A DNA stretch of 64,000 nucleotides from Pseudomonas sp. SL4(2022). Its GTDB lineage: Bacteria; Pseudomonadota; Gammaproteobacteria; Pseudomonadales; Pseudomonadaceae. The DNA is taken from positions 1,432,001 to 1,496,000 of the forward strand of contig NZ_CP113060.1 of assembly GCF_026625725.1 (NCBI RefSeq), read 5' to 3'. The position numbers and the translations under genes were made by a program. Below, piece by piece: positions 45,436-54,437 of the stretch; position 1 is the stretch's first letter; every line of letters begins with the position of its first letter. A model generated the notes under the pieces. It did not search any database and had not been told where the DNA came from. It was given only the letters and a program-made list of their open reading frames with translations.

Positions 45436-46752
45436 TTACAGGTTGTAGCCGCGCTCGTTGTGCTCGGAGAGGTCAAGACCAACCGATTCAGCTTCTTCAC
45501 TGACCCGCAGGCCCATCACCAGATCCAGCACCTTGAGGATGACGAAGGTGACGATGCCGGTGTAAACCACGGTGACCAGCACACCCACGATCTGGATCCA
45601 GACCTGGCCGCCGATGTCTTCCACCGAACCGAAGCCGCCCAGGGCCGGTGCAGCGAACACGCCGGTGAGGATGGCACCAACGATGCCGCCGATACCGTGC
45701 ACGCCAAAGGCGTCCAGGGAGTCGTCGTAGCCCAGCTTGCGCTTGAGGCTGGTGGCGCAGAAGAAGCAGATCACGCCAGACGCCAGACCGATCACCAGTG
45801 CGCCCATCGGGCCGGCGGTACCGGCGGCCGGGGTGATGGCGACGAGGCCCGCAACCACGCCGGAAGCGATGCCCAGAGCACTCGGCTTACCGTGGGTGAC
45901 CCACTCGGCGAACATCCAGCCCAGGGCAGCGGCAGCGGCAGCAATCTGAGTCACCAGCATGGCCATACCCGCGGTGCCGTTGGCAGCGATAGCCGAGCCG
46001 GCGTTGAAGCCGAACCAGCCGATCCACAGCATAGCCGCACCGATCAGGGTGTAACCCAGGTTGTGTGGTGCCATCGGGGTGGTCGGATAACCCTTGCGCT
46101 TGCCTAGCACCAAACAGGCCACCAGACCGGCGATACCGGCATTGATGTGCACCACGGTGCCACCGGCGAAGTCCAGTACGCCTTCATCCCAGAGGAAAGC
46201 GCCGTCGCCGGACCAGACCATGTGGCACATCGGGGCGTAAACCAGAGTGAACCAGACGGCCATGAAGACCAGCATCGCAGAGAACTTCATGCGCTCGGCG
46301 AAGGCACCGACGATCAAGGCCGGGGTGATGATGGCGAAGGTCATCTGGAAGACGATGAACACACTTTCCGGGAAGGCGCCGATCAGGCTATCCGGCGTCA
46401 GGCCACTGAGGAAGGCCTTGTTTAGACCACCAATAAAGGAGTTGAGGTTGGTAACACCTTTCTCCATGCCAGTGGTGTCGAATGCCAGGCTATAGCCGTA
46501 GATGACCCACAGCACGCTGATCAGGCCGGTGATGGCGAAACACTGCATCATCACCGAGAGGATGTTCTTGGAACGAACCATGCCACCGTAGAACAGTGCC
46601 AGGCCTGGGATGGTCATGAACAGCACCAGAACGGTGGCGGTCAGCATCCAGGCGGTGTCGCCTGAGTTGAGGACAACCTCGTCAGCCATGGCCAAGCCAG
46701 GGGTTACGAGGGACAAAAGGGCTCCTAGCCCTGCGATCTTACGCAGAGTCAT
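45436..46752 (-). CDS. amtB: Ammonium transporter AmtB
   Basis: A 438-residue Amt-family channel with a cleavable signal peptide (MTLRKIAGLGALLSLVTPGLAMA) and eleven membrane helices, as in E. coli AmtB. The twin pore histidines are in GGTVVHINAGIAGL and FGVHGIGGIVG. It conducts ammonium/ammonia into the cell when external nitrogen is scarce and is blocked by GlnK when nitrogen is plentiful. glnK ends 36 bases upstream, the standard glnK-amtB operon. Confidence 0.97.
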   Translation of the reverse strand: MTLRKIAGLGALLSLVTPGLAMADEVVLNSGDTAWMLTATVLVLFMTIPGLALFYGGMVRSKNILSVMMQCFAITGLISVLWVIYGYSLAFDTTGMEKGVTNLNSFIGGLNKAFLSGLTPDSLIGAFPESVFIVFQMTFAIITPALIVGAFAERMKFSAMLVFMAVWFTLVYAPMCHMVWSGDGAFLWDEGVLDFAGGTVVHINAGIAGLVACLVLGKRKGYPTTPMAPHNLGYTLIGAAMLWIGWFGFNAGSAIAANGTAGMAMLVTQIAAAAAALGWMFAEWVTHGKPSALGIASGVVAGLVAITPAAGTAGPMGALVIGLASGVICFFCATSLKRKLGYDDSLDAFGVHGIGGIVGAILTGVFAAPALGGFGSVEDIGGQVWIQIVGVLVTVVYTGIVTFVILKVLDLVMGLRVSEEAESVGLDLSEHNERGYNL

Positions 46753-46788
46753 ATTGTTTTCTCCTGGGGCGTGTGGGGGTTTGGAGGC

Positions 46789-47322
<534 letters not shown>

Positions 47323-47324
47323 TT

Positions 47325-47340
47325 AGCAGAAAGCTTGCCA
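47325..47340 (-). promoter_or_regulatory. Sigma-54 promoter of glnK-amtB
   Basis: Read on the minus strand: TGGCAAGCTTTCTGCT, with the invariant GG and GC separated by ten bases, close to the TGGCACG-N4-TTGCT consensus. The start site would lie near 47313, about 190 bases upstream of the glnK ATG. Confidence 0.78.
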
Positions 47341-47417
47341 GATTAACGAAAAGCGATTTATTTCATGCAGTTACCCAGCAAAAGCGGGTATCTGGCAGAA
47401 ATCGGCTGGCAAATCGC

Positions 47418-47432
47418 GCACAACAACAGTGC
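47418..47432. promoter_or_regulatory. NtrC-like binding site 1
   Basis: GCAC-N7-GTGC, the core of the NtrC consensus, about 110 bases upstream of the expected sigma-54 start site. Confidence 0.7.
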
Positions 47433-47450
47433 ACATATCGGATGCGGGGC

Positions 47451-47465
47451 GCGCAAAAAGCGTGC
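47451..47465. promoter_or_regulatory. NtrC-like binding site 2
   Basis: GCGC-N7-GTGC, one mismatch from the NtrC core, centred 33 bases (about three helical turns) from site 1, the spacing expected for cooperative NtrC dimers. Confidence 0.6.
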
Positions 47466-47554
47466 AAGCACGGCTTCAGCCTGCGGCCGTCGCACCCGCC
47501 AAGCCCACTCATGGCGCGTGCTACACTGCCGCCACCTGCCAACGGAACCTCACC

Positions 47555-47824
47555 ATGCTGCCACCCAAAGCCCTACTGGACGCCCTGACCACCCACGCCT
47601 CGCGCTTGTTCAATGGCGATGTGCCGCTGCCGCGCAATGAGTTTGAAGCGCAATTCAAGGTGTTGCTGCAAAGCGCTTTCAGCAAACTCGATTTGGTCAG
47701 CCGTGATGAGTTTGACAGTCAGATGGTGGTGCTCGCCCGAACCCGCGCCCGCCTGGAAGCCCTCGAAGCCAAGGTCGCCGAGATGGAAGCACGCAGCGCA
47801 GACACCCCAGCCACCCGCGAGTAA
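47555..47824 (+). CDS. ubiK: UbiK/YqiC-family ubiquinone accessory factor
   Basis: An 89-residue protein of the BMFP/YqiC (UbiK) family: an amphipathic N-terminal helix (MLPPKALLDALTTHASRLFN) and a C-terminal trimeric coiled coil (VVLARTRARLEALEAKVAEMEAR). UbiK assists the aerobic ubiquinone-synthesis complex with UbiJ in E. coli. CGGAAC precedes the ATG. It is followed by yifB at a 39-base gap. Confidence 0.9.
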   Translation: MLPPKALLDALTTHASRLFNGDVPLPRNEFEAQFKVLLQSAFSKLDLVSRDEFDSQMVVLARTRARLEALEAKVAEMEARSADTPATRE

Positions 47825-47863
47825 CACCCGCAGCGGATGCATCAGCCGATCAAGGAGTGATCG

Positions 47864-49363
47864 ATGTCTCTGGCCATAGTCCACAGCCGCGCCCAGGTGG
47901 GTGTTGAAGCCCCTGCCGTCACCGTCGAAGCCCATCTGGCCAACGGCCTGCCCTCGCTGGCCCTGGTCGGTTTGCCGGAAACCGCCGTCAAGGAAAGCAA
48001 GGACCGCGTACGCAGCGCCATCCTCAATTGCGCTTTCGAGTTCCCGCCCAGGCGCATCACATTGAATCTGGCACCTGCCGACCTGCCCAAGGACGGCGGG
48101 CGCTTCGACTTGGCGATTGCCCTCGGCATTCTCGCCGCCAGCGGCCAGGTTCCGGCCAGCGCGCTGGAGCACCTCGAATGCCTGGGGGAACTGGCGTTGT
48201 CCGGGGCGATTCGTCCAGTGCAGGGCGTCTTACCCGCCGCACTGGCAGCCCGCGCTGCCGGACGCACCTTAGTAGTGCCCAAAGCCAATGCCGAGGAAGC
48301 CAGCCTGGCGTCCGGTCTGACGGTCATTGCCGTCGAGCACCTGCTGGAGGTAGCCGCCCACCTGAATAACCAGACACCGATTGCGCCATATCAAGCCCAG
48401 GGCTTGCTGCGCCAGATCCTGCCCTACCCCGATCTGGCCGAAGTGCAGGGACAGATCACCGCCAAACGCGCGCTGCTGGTAGCGGCGGCCGGTTCGCATA
48501 ACCTGCTGTTTACCGGGCCGCCCGGCACCGGCAAAACCCTGCTGGCCAGCCGCCTACCAGGGCTACTGCCTCCGCTGGACGAGCAGGAAGCACTGGAAGT
48601 GGCAGCGATTCATTCCGTGGCCAGCCACATTCCACTGAGTGCTTGGCCACAGAGACCCTTTAGAACGCCTCATCACAGTGCATCGGGCCCGGCGCTGGTC
48701 GGCGGAGGCAGTCGCCCGCAACCGGGCGAAATCACCCTGGCCCATCACGGCGTGCTTTTTTTGGACGAGCTTCCTGAATTCGACAGAAAAGTTCTGGAGG
48801 TTTTACGTGAACCCCTGGAAAGCGGGCAGATCGTGATTGCCCGCGCCCGCGACAAGGTGCGTTTCCCCGCGCGCTTTCAGCTGGTGGCGGCAATGAATCC
48901 ATGCCCCTGCGGGCATCTCGGCGACCCGTCCGGGCGCTGCCGCTGTTCCACTGAACAGATCCAGCGCTACCGCGGCAAACTCTCCGGCCCGCTGCTCGAC
49001 CGTATCGACCTGCACCTCAACGTGCCACGGGAAACCACCCGGCTGGATGCCAACGCCGAGTCCGGCCCAAGCAGCGCCGAACTGGCCGCCCAGGTCGTAC
49101 AGGCTCGCCAACAGCAACTGGCTCGCCAGGGCTGCGCCAATGCCCACCTGGATCTTAATGGCGTACAGCAACATTGCAGCCTGCAGGGCGAAGACCGCCA
49201 ATGGTTGGAAAACGCCTGCGAGCGTCTGGGCCTGAGCCTGCGTGCGGCCCATCGGGTGTTGAAGGTGGCGCGCACCCTGGCCGATCTGGACAGTGCCGCG
49301 TCTATCCATCGCAGCCATCTGGGTGAAGCCTTGCAGTACCGCCCCAGCATCAGCGGTGCCTGA
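47864..49363 (+). CDS. yifB: YifB/ComM-family AAA+ ATPase (Mg-chelatase-like)
   Basis: A 499-residue protein. The N-terminal Lon-protease-like ChlI domain (AIVHSRAQVGVEAPAVTVEAHLANGLPSLALVGLP) precedes an AAA+ core with Walker A GPPGTGKT and Walker B GVLFLDELPEF, and a C-terminal Mg_chelatase domain with CPCGHLG...CRC. ComM proteins are branch-migration helicases that widen integrated DNA during natural transformation; YifB is the same family. No other competence gene is nearby. Confidence 0.95.
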   Translation: MSLAIVHSRAQVGVEAPAVTVEAHLANGLPSLALVGLPETAVKESKDRVRSAILNCAFEFPPRRITLNLAPADLPKDGGRFDLAIALGILAASGQVPASALEHLECLGELALSGAIRPVQGVLPAALAARAAGRTLVVPKANAEEASLASGLTVIAVEHLLEVAAHLNNQTPIAPYQAQGLLRQILPYPDLAEVQGQITAKRALLVAAAGSHNLLFTGPPGTGKTLLASRLPGLLPPLDEQEALEVAAIHSVASHIPLSAWPQRPFRTPHHSASGPALVGGGSRPQPGEITLAHHGVLFLDELPEFDRKVLEVLREPLESGQIVIARARDKVRFPARFQLVAAMNPCPCGHLGDPSGRCRCSTEQIQRYRGKLSGPLLDRIDLHLNVPRETTRLDANAESGPSSAELAAQVVQARQQQLARQGCANAHLDLNGVQQHCSLQGEDRQWLENACERLGLSLRAAHRVLKVARTLADLDSAASIHRSHLGEALQYRPSISGA

Positions 49364-49375
49364 ACCGTGCCCATA

Positions 49376-49403
49376 AAGAAGCCCCGCATGCGGGGCTTCT
49401 TTT
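49376..49403. terminator. Bidirectional terminator between yifB and the PuuD-like gene
   Basis: AAGAAGCCCCGC and GCGGGGCTTCTT pair with almost no loop and T runs on both sides, between convergent genes. Confidence 0.88.
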
Positions 49404-49420
49404 ATATGGAGCTAGAGCCC

Positions 49421-50209
49421 TTACTGTTCGCGTCGAGCGGCCTGCTCACGACAAGCATCACCGAACGCCTTGAAGATCTTCACCGAATGTGGATTCTGTG
49501 CTGCCTGCCACTCCGGATGCCACTGCACCGCCAGGGTGAATTGCTCGGCGCCTGGCAGGTGAATCGCCTCAACCAGACCATCCTCGGCGTGGGCCAGAGC
49601 CTCGATGCCATCGCCCAACTGATCCAGTGCCTGTCCGTGCAGCGAGTTGACCGGGAACTCGGCCTCGCCCATCAGTTCGGCAAACCAGCTACCCGGCACC
49701 GGACGCACGCTGTGGCTGTCGGCGTACTGCACATCCACCGGCGCGCTGGTGTCTTCGCGATGGTCATTCATGCCGGGCACTTCATAGACCTTCTGGTGGA
49801 TATTACCGCCCAGGGCGACGTTGATTTCCTGCATCCCACGGCAAATCGCAAACAGCGGCAGGCCACGGGCCAGCGCAGCGCGAATCAGTGGAATATCGAA
49901 CAGATCACGATCCTTATCCTGGCCCTTAGTCGGGGTCTGGTTTTTCTGTCCGTAAAGGGCCGGGTCGATGTTGCTGCCGGCACCGGTCAGGTACACACCA
50001 TCGGCCATCGACAGGTATTGCTCAATATCGTCAGGCCCGCAGCAGCTGGGCACCAACACCGGTACGCAGCCAGACAGCTCGACCAGCGGGGTTATGTATT
50101 TGTGAGTCATGACTTGATAGGCATGCCCTTTGCGCTCTTGCGCGCCCATGGACATCAGGACAACCGGTTTACGCGCGCCTGGGCGCTGTTTCGTATTGTT
50201 GTTGGACAT
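49421..50209 (-). CDS. puuD: Gamma-glutamyl-gamma-aminobutyrate hydrolase (PuuD-like, peptidase C26)
   Basis: A 262-residue class I glutamine amidotransferase-like hydrolase. The nucleophile cysteine 123 lies in AICRGMQEINVALGG and the catalytic histidine in VQWHPEWQ. PuuD cleaves gamma-Glu-GABA in the putrescine pathway; in P. aeruginosa several paralogues (pauD, spuA) serve polyamine use. Neither gamma-glutamylpolyamine synthetase nor transaminase genes are here, so the polyamine substrate is inferred only from family. AAGGTG precedes the ATG. Confidence 0.88.
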   Translation of the reverse strand: MSNNNTKQRPGARKPVVLMSMGAQERKGHAYQVMTHKYITPLVELSGCVPVLVPSCCGPDDIEQYLSMADGVYLTGAGSNIDPALYGQKNQTPTKGQDKDRDLFDIPLIRAALARGLPLFAICRGMQEINVALGGNIHQKVYEVPGMNDHREDTSAPVDVQYADSHSVRPVPGSWFAELMGEAEFPVNSLHGQALDQLGDGIEALAHAEDGLVEAIHLPGAEQFTLAVQWHPEWQAAQNPHSVKIFKAFGDACREQAARREQ

Positions 50210-50535
50210 ACATCACCTTGGGGCAGGCATGGCCTGCCGTTGCTGTGCAGGAAGGTTGACGGCCGTCATACGCTCCCTGTTATACCGCTGGTTCGCCCGC
50301 CATGCTGCCTGCACAGGTGTGCTCATAGGACCTGGGTGGCGTTCGAAACCCTGTGGCCAGTCTGCCAAAGCCGTAAAATATGTCAAACAATTCAGCAGCA
50401 ATTGTTAAAGAATCAGACCGCTAGCATGACCTTTCCAGACTGATGAATAGATATAACATGTTGTTATTGAATAATTTTTATCGAAACAACCGTGAGAGAT
50501 AGTCCAATATTTTTTACGCAACCTGTCCATGATCC
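50210..50535 (-). other. Gene-free, partly AT-rich region upstream of the PuuD-like gene
   Basis: These 326 bases lie between the PuuD-like start and the LysR stop. The part from about 50440 to 50515 is clearly more AT-rich than the surroundings and contains an inverted repeat ATAACATGTTGTTAT at 50453-50467. It probably carries the promoter of the PuuD-like gene. A 62-codon open frame at its left edge is not supported. Confidence 0.45.
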
Positions 50536-51465
50536 CTAACGGCTATAACCCATCACCCGCTCAACCTGTGGCAGCTGCATCGCGGCCACATCCGCCACCA
50601 GATAATCGCGCAAACGGCGAAAGCGCTCCTGACCTCGGCGCGCTTTGGGCCATACCAGGTAGTAGCTGCAGCCACTGGGCACCGCGCTGGGCCAGGGTAG
50701 GCCCAACCGGCCCTGGGCGACGTCCTCGGCGACCATCACCAGATCACCAATGGACACGCCGTAGCCACGCGCCGCCGCCACCATGCCCAGCTCCAGGGTA
50801 TCGAACACCTGGCCGCCTTTGAGCGGCACCTGATCCGCCAGGCCCATGGCCTGCAGCCACTGACGCCAGTCACGGCGGTCAGGGGTGGGGTGCAGCAGTT
50901 CGGCGTCTTGCAGACGTGGCAGATCCCAAGGCTGTTCGCTCAAGGCCTCAGGCGCGCAGACCGGAATCAACCATTCGGCAAACAGCTCGGTGCTCTCCCA
51001 TTCCTCCGAGAAGTCACCCTGACTCAGCAGGACGGCGCAGTCGAAGGGTTCATGCAGAAAGTCCACCTTGTCGACATCCATCCAGGCGCTGGTCAGTTGC
51101 ACCTCGCTGGCACTGCTCAGGCGATAGCGCGACAAGCGCGCCAGCAACCAACGCATGGTCAGCGTGGACGGGGCTTTCAGGCGCAGCACCGCGTCGTCGA
51201 CGCGCAGGGTGTTGCAGGCGCGCTCCAAGGCCTCGAAACCATCGCGCAGCCCCGGCAGCAGCATGCGCGCCGTCTCGGTGAGTTGCAGGCTGCGGCCGCG
51301 ACGCTCGAACAGGCGGCAAGCGAAGTGTTCCTCCAGGGTGCGCACATGCCGGCTGACCGCGCTCTGAGTGATCGCCAGCTCTTCGGCGGCGCGGGTAAAG
51401 GAACTGTGCCGCGCCGCCGCCTCGAAGGCGCGCAGGGCATAGAGCGGCGGCAGGCGCTGGCTCAC
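50536..51465 (-). CDS. LysR-family regulator (GcvA-like)
   Basis: A 309-residue LysR regulator with N-terminal winged helix (LPPLYALRAFEAAARHSSFTRAAEELAITQSAVSRHVRTLE) and a PBP2 effector domain. A GTG start (VSQRLPPLYA) gives the usual family length; the extra upstream frame reads into the divergent MATE gene promoter. The N-terminal pattern matches the GcvA subgroup. It is divergent from the MATE transporter, which is the most likely target. Confidence 0.9.
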   Translation of the reverse strand: MSQRLPPLYALRAFEAAARHSSFTRAAEELAITQSAVSRHVRTLEEHFACRLFERRGRSLQLTETARMLLPGLRDGFEALERACNTLRVDDAVLRLKAPSTLTMRWLLARLSRYRLSSASEVQLTSAWMDVDKVDFLHEPFDCAVLLSQGDFSEEWESTELFAEWLIPVCAPEALSEQPWDLPRLQDAELLHPTPDRRDWRQWLQAMGLADQVPLKGGQVFDTLELGMVAAARGYGVSIGDLVMVAEDVAQGRLGLPWPSAVPSGCSYYLVWPKARRGQERFRRLRDYLVADVAAMQLPQVERVMGYSR

Positions 51466-51603
51466 GACCGCAATCCATGAGTAATAGTCATGCCTGTCAT
51501 CGTTATTATCCTTTTGTGCTGCCACGACTGGCTCTTGAGAATAGGCGCATTCTCTGCCTGCGCGGATCACCCGGGCAAGCCTTCTGACTGAGTAGAACTC
51601 ATC
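51466..51603. promoter_or_regulatory. Divergent LysR / MATE promoter region
   Basis: 138 bases between divergent genes, the expected site for LysR autoregulation. I could not pick out a clear T-N11-A operator. Confidence 0.35.
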
Positions 51604-53001
51604 ATGCTGCATCCGCTTCGTGACGAACTGCGCGCCATCCTGAAACTCGCCGGGCCGCTGATTGCGGCGCAACTGGCGCATGTGCTGATGGTGTTTACCG
51701 ACACCGTGATGATGGGCCTGCTCGGCCCCGCGACCTTGGCTGCCGGTGGGCTGGGGGCGGCCAGTTATTCCTTTGTCTCAATCTTCTGCGTGGGAGTGAT
51801 TGCCTCGGTCGGCAATCTGGTGGCCATCCGTCACGGCGCGCAGGACGCGGCCGGCGTCACCCGGCTGACGCAAAACGGTCTGTGGCTCGGCTGGGGTCTG
51901 GCGTTGCTGGCTGGCCTGGCGCTGTGGAACCTGGGCCCAGCGTTGCTGTACTTCGGCCAGAAGCCGGAGAACGTCAGCGGCGGCATGCAGTTTCTCTCCA
52001 CCCTGGTGTTTGCCCTGCCTGGCTATATGAGTTTTATGGCGTTGCGCGGCTTTACCAGCGCCATCGGCCGCCCCGGCCCGGTGATGGCCATCAGCATTGG
52101 CGGCGCGCTGGCCAACTTCATCCTCAACTATGCGCTGATCAAGGGCTGGTTCGGCCTGCCGCCGCTGGGTCTGGCTGGAATCGGCCTGGTCACCGCCGTG
52201 GTGATGAATGTGATGGCGCTGCTGCTGGCCTGGCATGTGCTGCACCACAGCGCCTACCGCCCTTATCCGCTGTGGCGCGGGCTGCTGCGGCCGGCCTGGA
52301 CCGAGCTGAAAGAGCTGCTGCGCCTGGGCCTGCCGATTGGCGGCACCTATGCAGTGGAATCCGGCCTGTTTGCCTTTGCCGCGCTGTGCATGGGCGCACT
52401 GGGCAGCACCCAACTGGCGGCGCACCAGATCGCAATCATGTCAGTGTACGTGGCTTTTATGGTGCCGGTGGGGATTTCCTACGCGGTGACCTTCCGTATT
52501 GGTCAGCACTTTGGTGCCGGCCGCTTGCTGCAGGCACGTCAGGCCGGGCGCCTGGGCCTGGGCCTCGGCGCGCTGTGCATGCTGGGGTTCGCCGGTTTGT
52601 TCTGGCTGGCGCCGCACTGGGTGGTCGGACTGTTCCTCGACCACAGCGACAGCGCCTATGCCGAGGTGGTGGGCGTGGCCGTAGCATTGCTGGCGATTGC
52701 CGCCTGGTTTGAGTTCTTCGATGGCATTCAGACCATCGCCATGGGTGCAATTCGCGGCCTCAAGGACGCCAAGACCACTTTCTGGGTCGGTCTCGGCTGT
52801 TACTGGGCCGTCGGCGCGCCGCTGGCCTGGACGCTGGCCTTCCCGCTGGGCTGGGGCGCAGAAGGCGTATGGTGGGGGCTGGCTGGTGGCCTGGCCTGCG
52901 CCGCGATCGGCCTGACCCTGGGCTTTGAATGGAAAACCGCGCGCCTGCTGCAACCGACGGCCACCGCCTTCACGCCACAGCCTAAGCGTCTGGCTTCTTG
53001 A
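51604..53001 (+). CDS. MATE-family multidrug efflux transporter (NorM-like)
   Basis: A 465-residue membrane protein with twelve predicted helices in two halves. Family motifs include FTDTVMMGLLGPATLAAGGLG (about residues 31-51) with an acidic residue used for cation coupling, and FFDGIQTIAMGAIRGLKDAKTT late in the second half. NorM-type pumps export cationic drugs in exchange for Na+ or H+. The last 20 bases overlap the convergent SdiA-regulated gene. Confidence 0.95.
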   Translation: MLHPLRDELRAILKLAGPLIAAQLAHVLMVFTDTVMMGLLGPATLAAGGLGAASYSFVSIFCVGVIASVGNLVAIRHGAQDAAGVTRLTQNGLWLGWGLALLAGLALWNLGPALLYFGQKPENVSGGMQFLSTLVFALPGYMSFMALRGFTSAIGRPGPVMAISIGGALANFILNYALIKGWFGLPPLGLAGIGLVTAVVMNVMALLLAWHVLHHSAYRPYPLWRGLLRPAWTELKELLRLGLPIGGTYAVESGLFAFAALCMGALGSTQLAAHQIAIMSVYVAFMVPVGISYAVTFRIGQHFGAGRLLQARQAGRLGLGLGALCMLGFAGLFWLAPHWVVGLFLDHSDSAYAEVVGVAVALLAIAAWFEFFDGIQTIAMGAIRGLKDAKTTFWVGLGCYWAVGAPLAWTLAFPLGWGAEGVWWGLAGGLACAAIGLTLGFEWKTARLLQPTATAFTPQPKRLAS

Positions 53002-53902
53002 AGCGATAGAACAGATTGGGCTCGCTGACCAGATAGAGCACGCCCTGGTTATCCATGGCGATGCCCTCGCCCTGGGGCACGCTGCGGGTCAGGCCATTGC
53101 GCCCACCGAGCAGCGACAGGCTGCTGATCGGCTTGCCCTCGACATTCAGCTCCAGCACCAGGCGCGACTCATCGGACAACGCCAGCAGATGGCCGCTGCG
53201 CTCATCAAACTGCAGGCTGGACAGATCGCGTACAAACAACCCGGCATCGCGCTGCTGATCATCCACCACGTGTACCGCGAAAGGGCGCTGCGGATCACGC
53301 TGAGGGAAGCCGTGAATCTCATAGATGCGCATCGGGTCGCGCTCCTTGGCGACAAACAGGCGCTGACCGGCCGAATCGTAAGCCAGCCCCTCAAAACCCT
53401 TGTTGCCATTCAAGCCGATACCCAGCGAGAACTGCTGTGCCTGATCGGCATGCAACTCGGTGGTTGTGTCATCGACACGCACCTTGATCAGACGCTGCTG
53501 GCGCTCATCGCTGATCACATACAGGCCCTGGCTGATGTACTCGACCGCCTCGGCATCGCCAAAACCATGCAGGTCGATCCGCCGCAGAATCTCGCCCGCC
53601 AGTGACAATTCAATCAGCTGCGCCTTCTGGTTGGTTACGGTAAACAGGCTATTGCGGTCAGGGTCGAAGGTCAGCGCCGACACATCATCATCCAGCCCGG
53701 CAATCGGCTGAGCCTCGATTTCAACCTGATAGTCGGATAGCCGTATGGCCAGCACGGGCGAGGGGCTGTGCTGGCGCCATTGCTGCACGTTGAACCAGGC
53801 ACGTTCAAACAGCCGGTACTCCTGGGCAAGCAGCCCAAGCAGCAACACGACCAACACCGGGATGAACCACAACACGTGCTTGAGGGACAGGTGAATACGC
53901 AT
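52982..53902 (-). CDS. SdiA-regulated domain (YjiK-like) membrane-anchored protein, copy 1
   Basis: A 306-residue protein: one N-terminal membrane helix (VLWFIPVLVVLLLGLLAQEY), then a beta-propeller-like SdiA-regulated domain with recurring elements such as DVSALTFDPDRNSLFTVTNQ, GNKGFEGLAYDS and SGHLLALSDESRLVLEL. The domain probably faces the periplasm; the family has no proven enzyme activity. The start is at MRIHLSLKHVL; a longer frame is unsupported. It overlaps the convergent MATE gene by 20 bases and lies downstream of an OB-fold gene and a paralogue. Confidence 0.88.
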   Translation of the reverse strand: MRIHLSLKHVLWFIPVLVVLLLGLLAQEYRLFERAWFNVQQWRQHSPSPVLAIRLSDYQVEIEAQPIAGLDDDVSALTFDPDRNSLFTVTNQKAQLIELSLAGEILRRIDLHGFGDAEAVEYISQGLYVISDERQQRLIKVRVDDTTTELHADQAQQFSLGIGLNGNKGFEGLAYDSAGQRLFVAKERDPMRIYEIHGFPQRDPQRPFAVHVVDDQQRDAGLFVRDLSSLQFDERSGHLLALSDESRLVLELNVEGKPISSLSLLGGRNGLTRSVPQGEGIAMDNQGVLYLVSEPNLFYRFKKPDA

Positions 53903-54006
53903 ACCCGCTTGCTCTCGATACCAGAAAACACCACAACGCCAGCCAACAGACACGCTGCTGGCTGGCGCGCCAAGCCCCCCATTAGAGGCGGCTCAACACG
54001 TCGGCG

Positions 54007-54354
54007 TCAGTTGACCAGTTCGAGGAACTCCACGTCGATCTCACGACTCATCAGGTCACGATCGACCTCGCCGGTGATTTTCACCGTAGCGGTTTCAGAC
54101 ACGGCCTGAGCGGGCCAGTGCTCATCATCGATTTCAACATTGATGGTGCCGCTGGCGTCCTTGAACTCATACAGCTCATCCTGCAGGCGCTTGACGATCT
54201 GCCCTTGCAGCACCACCGGGGTGTCATCGGCGGCATCCAGCGCTGCCGCCACGGTGCTGACCTGGGCAGTAACGCCTGGGCCGGTGTAACCGGTGGCCAT
54301 TGCAGCAGTAGAGAACAGTGGAGCCAGCAGCAGAGCCAAAGTGAAACGCTTCAT
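54007..54354 (-). CDS. YgiW/YdeI-type periplasmic OB-fold (BOF) protein
   Basis: A 115-residue exported protein with signal peptide MKRFTLALLLAPLFSTAAMA and a BOF domain: DDTPVVLQGQIVKRLQDELYEFKDASGTINVEIDDEHW. E. coli relatives YgiW and YdeI belong to stress-response or peptide-resistance circuits, often near two-component systems such as QseBC. No such system is visible here. It sits between two SdiA-regulated genes on the same strand. Confidence 0.9.
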   Translation of the reverse strand: MKRFTLALLLAPLFSTAAMATGYTGPGVTAQVSTVAAALDAADDTPVVLQGQIVKRLQDELYEFKDASGTINVEIDDEHWPAQAVSETATVKITGEVDRDLMSREIDVEFLELVN

Positions 54355-54437
54355 GGGGTAACCCTCTAATCAGTTGGTGATGGCGCCAGAGTAGAGGGCG
54401 TAGCTGAAGCCAGGCTTAATCGACGCTTAAACCAAGC

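Noticed and set aside
50213..50401. 62-codon minus-strand frame just upstream of the PuuD-like gene
   Set aside because: No ribosome-binding site, no family and composition of promoter DNA.
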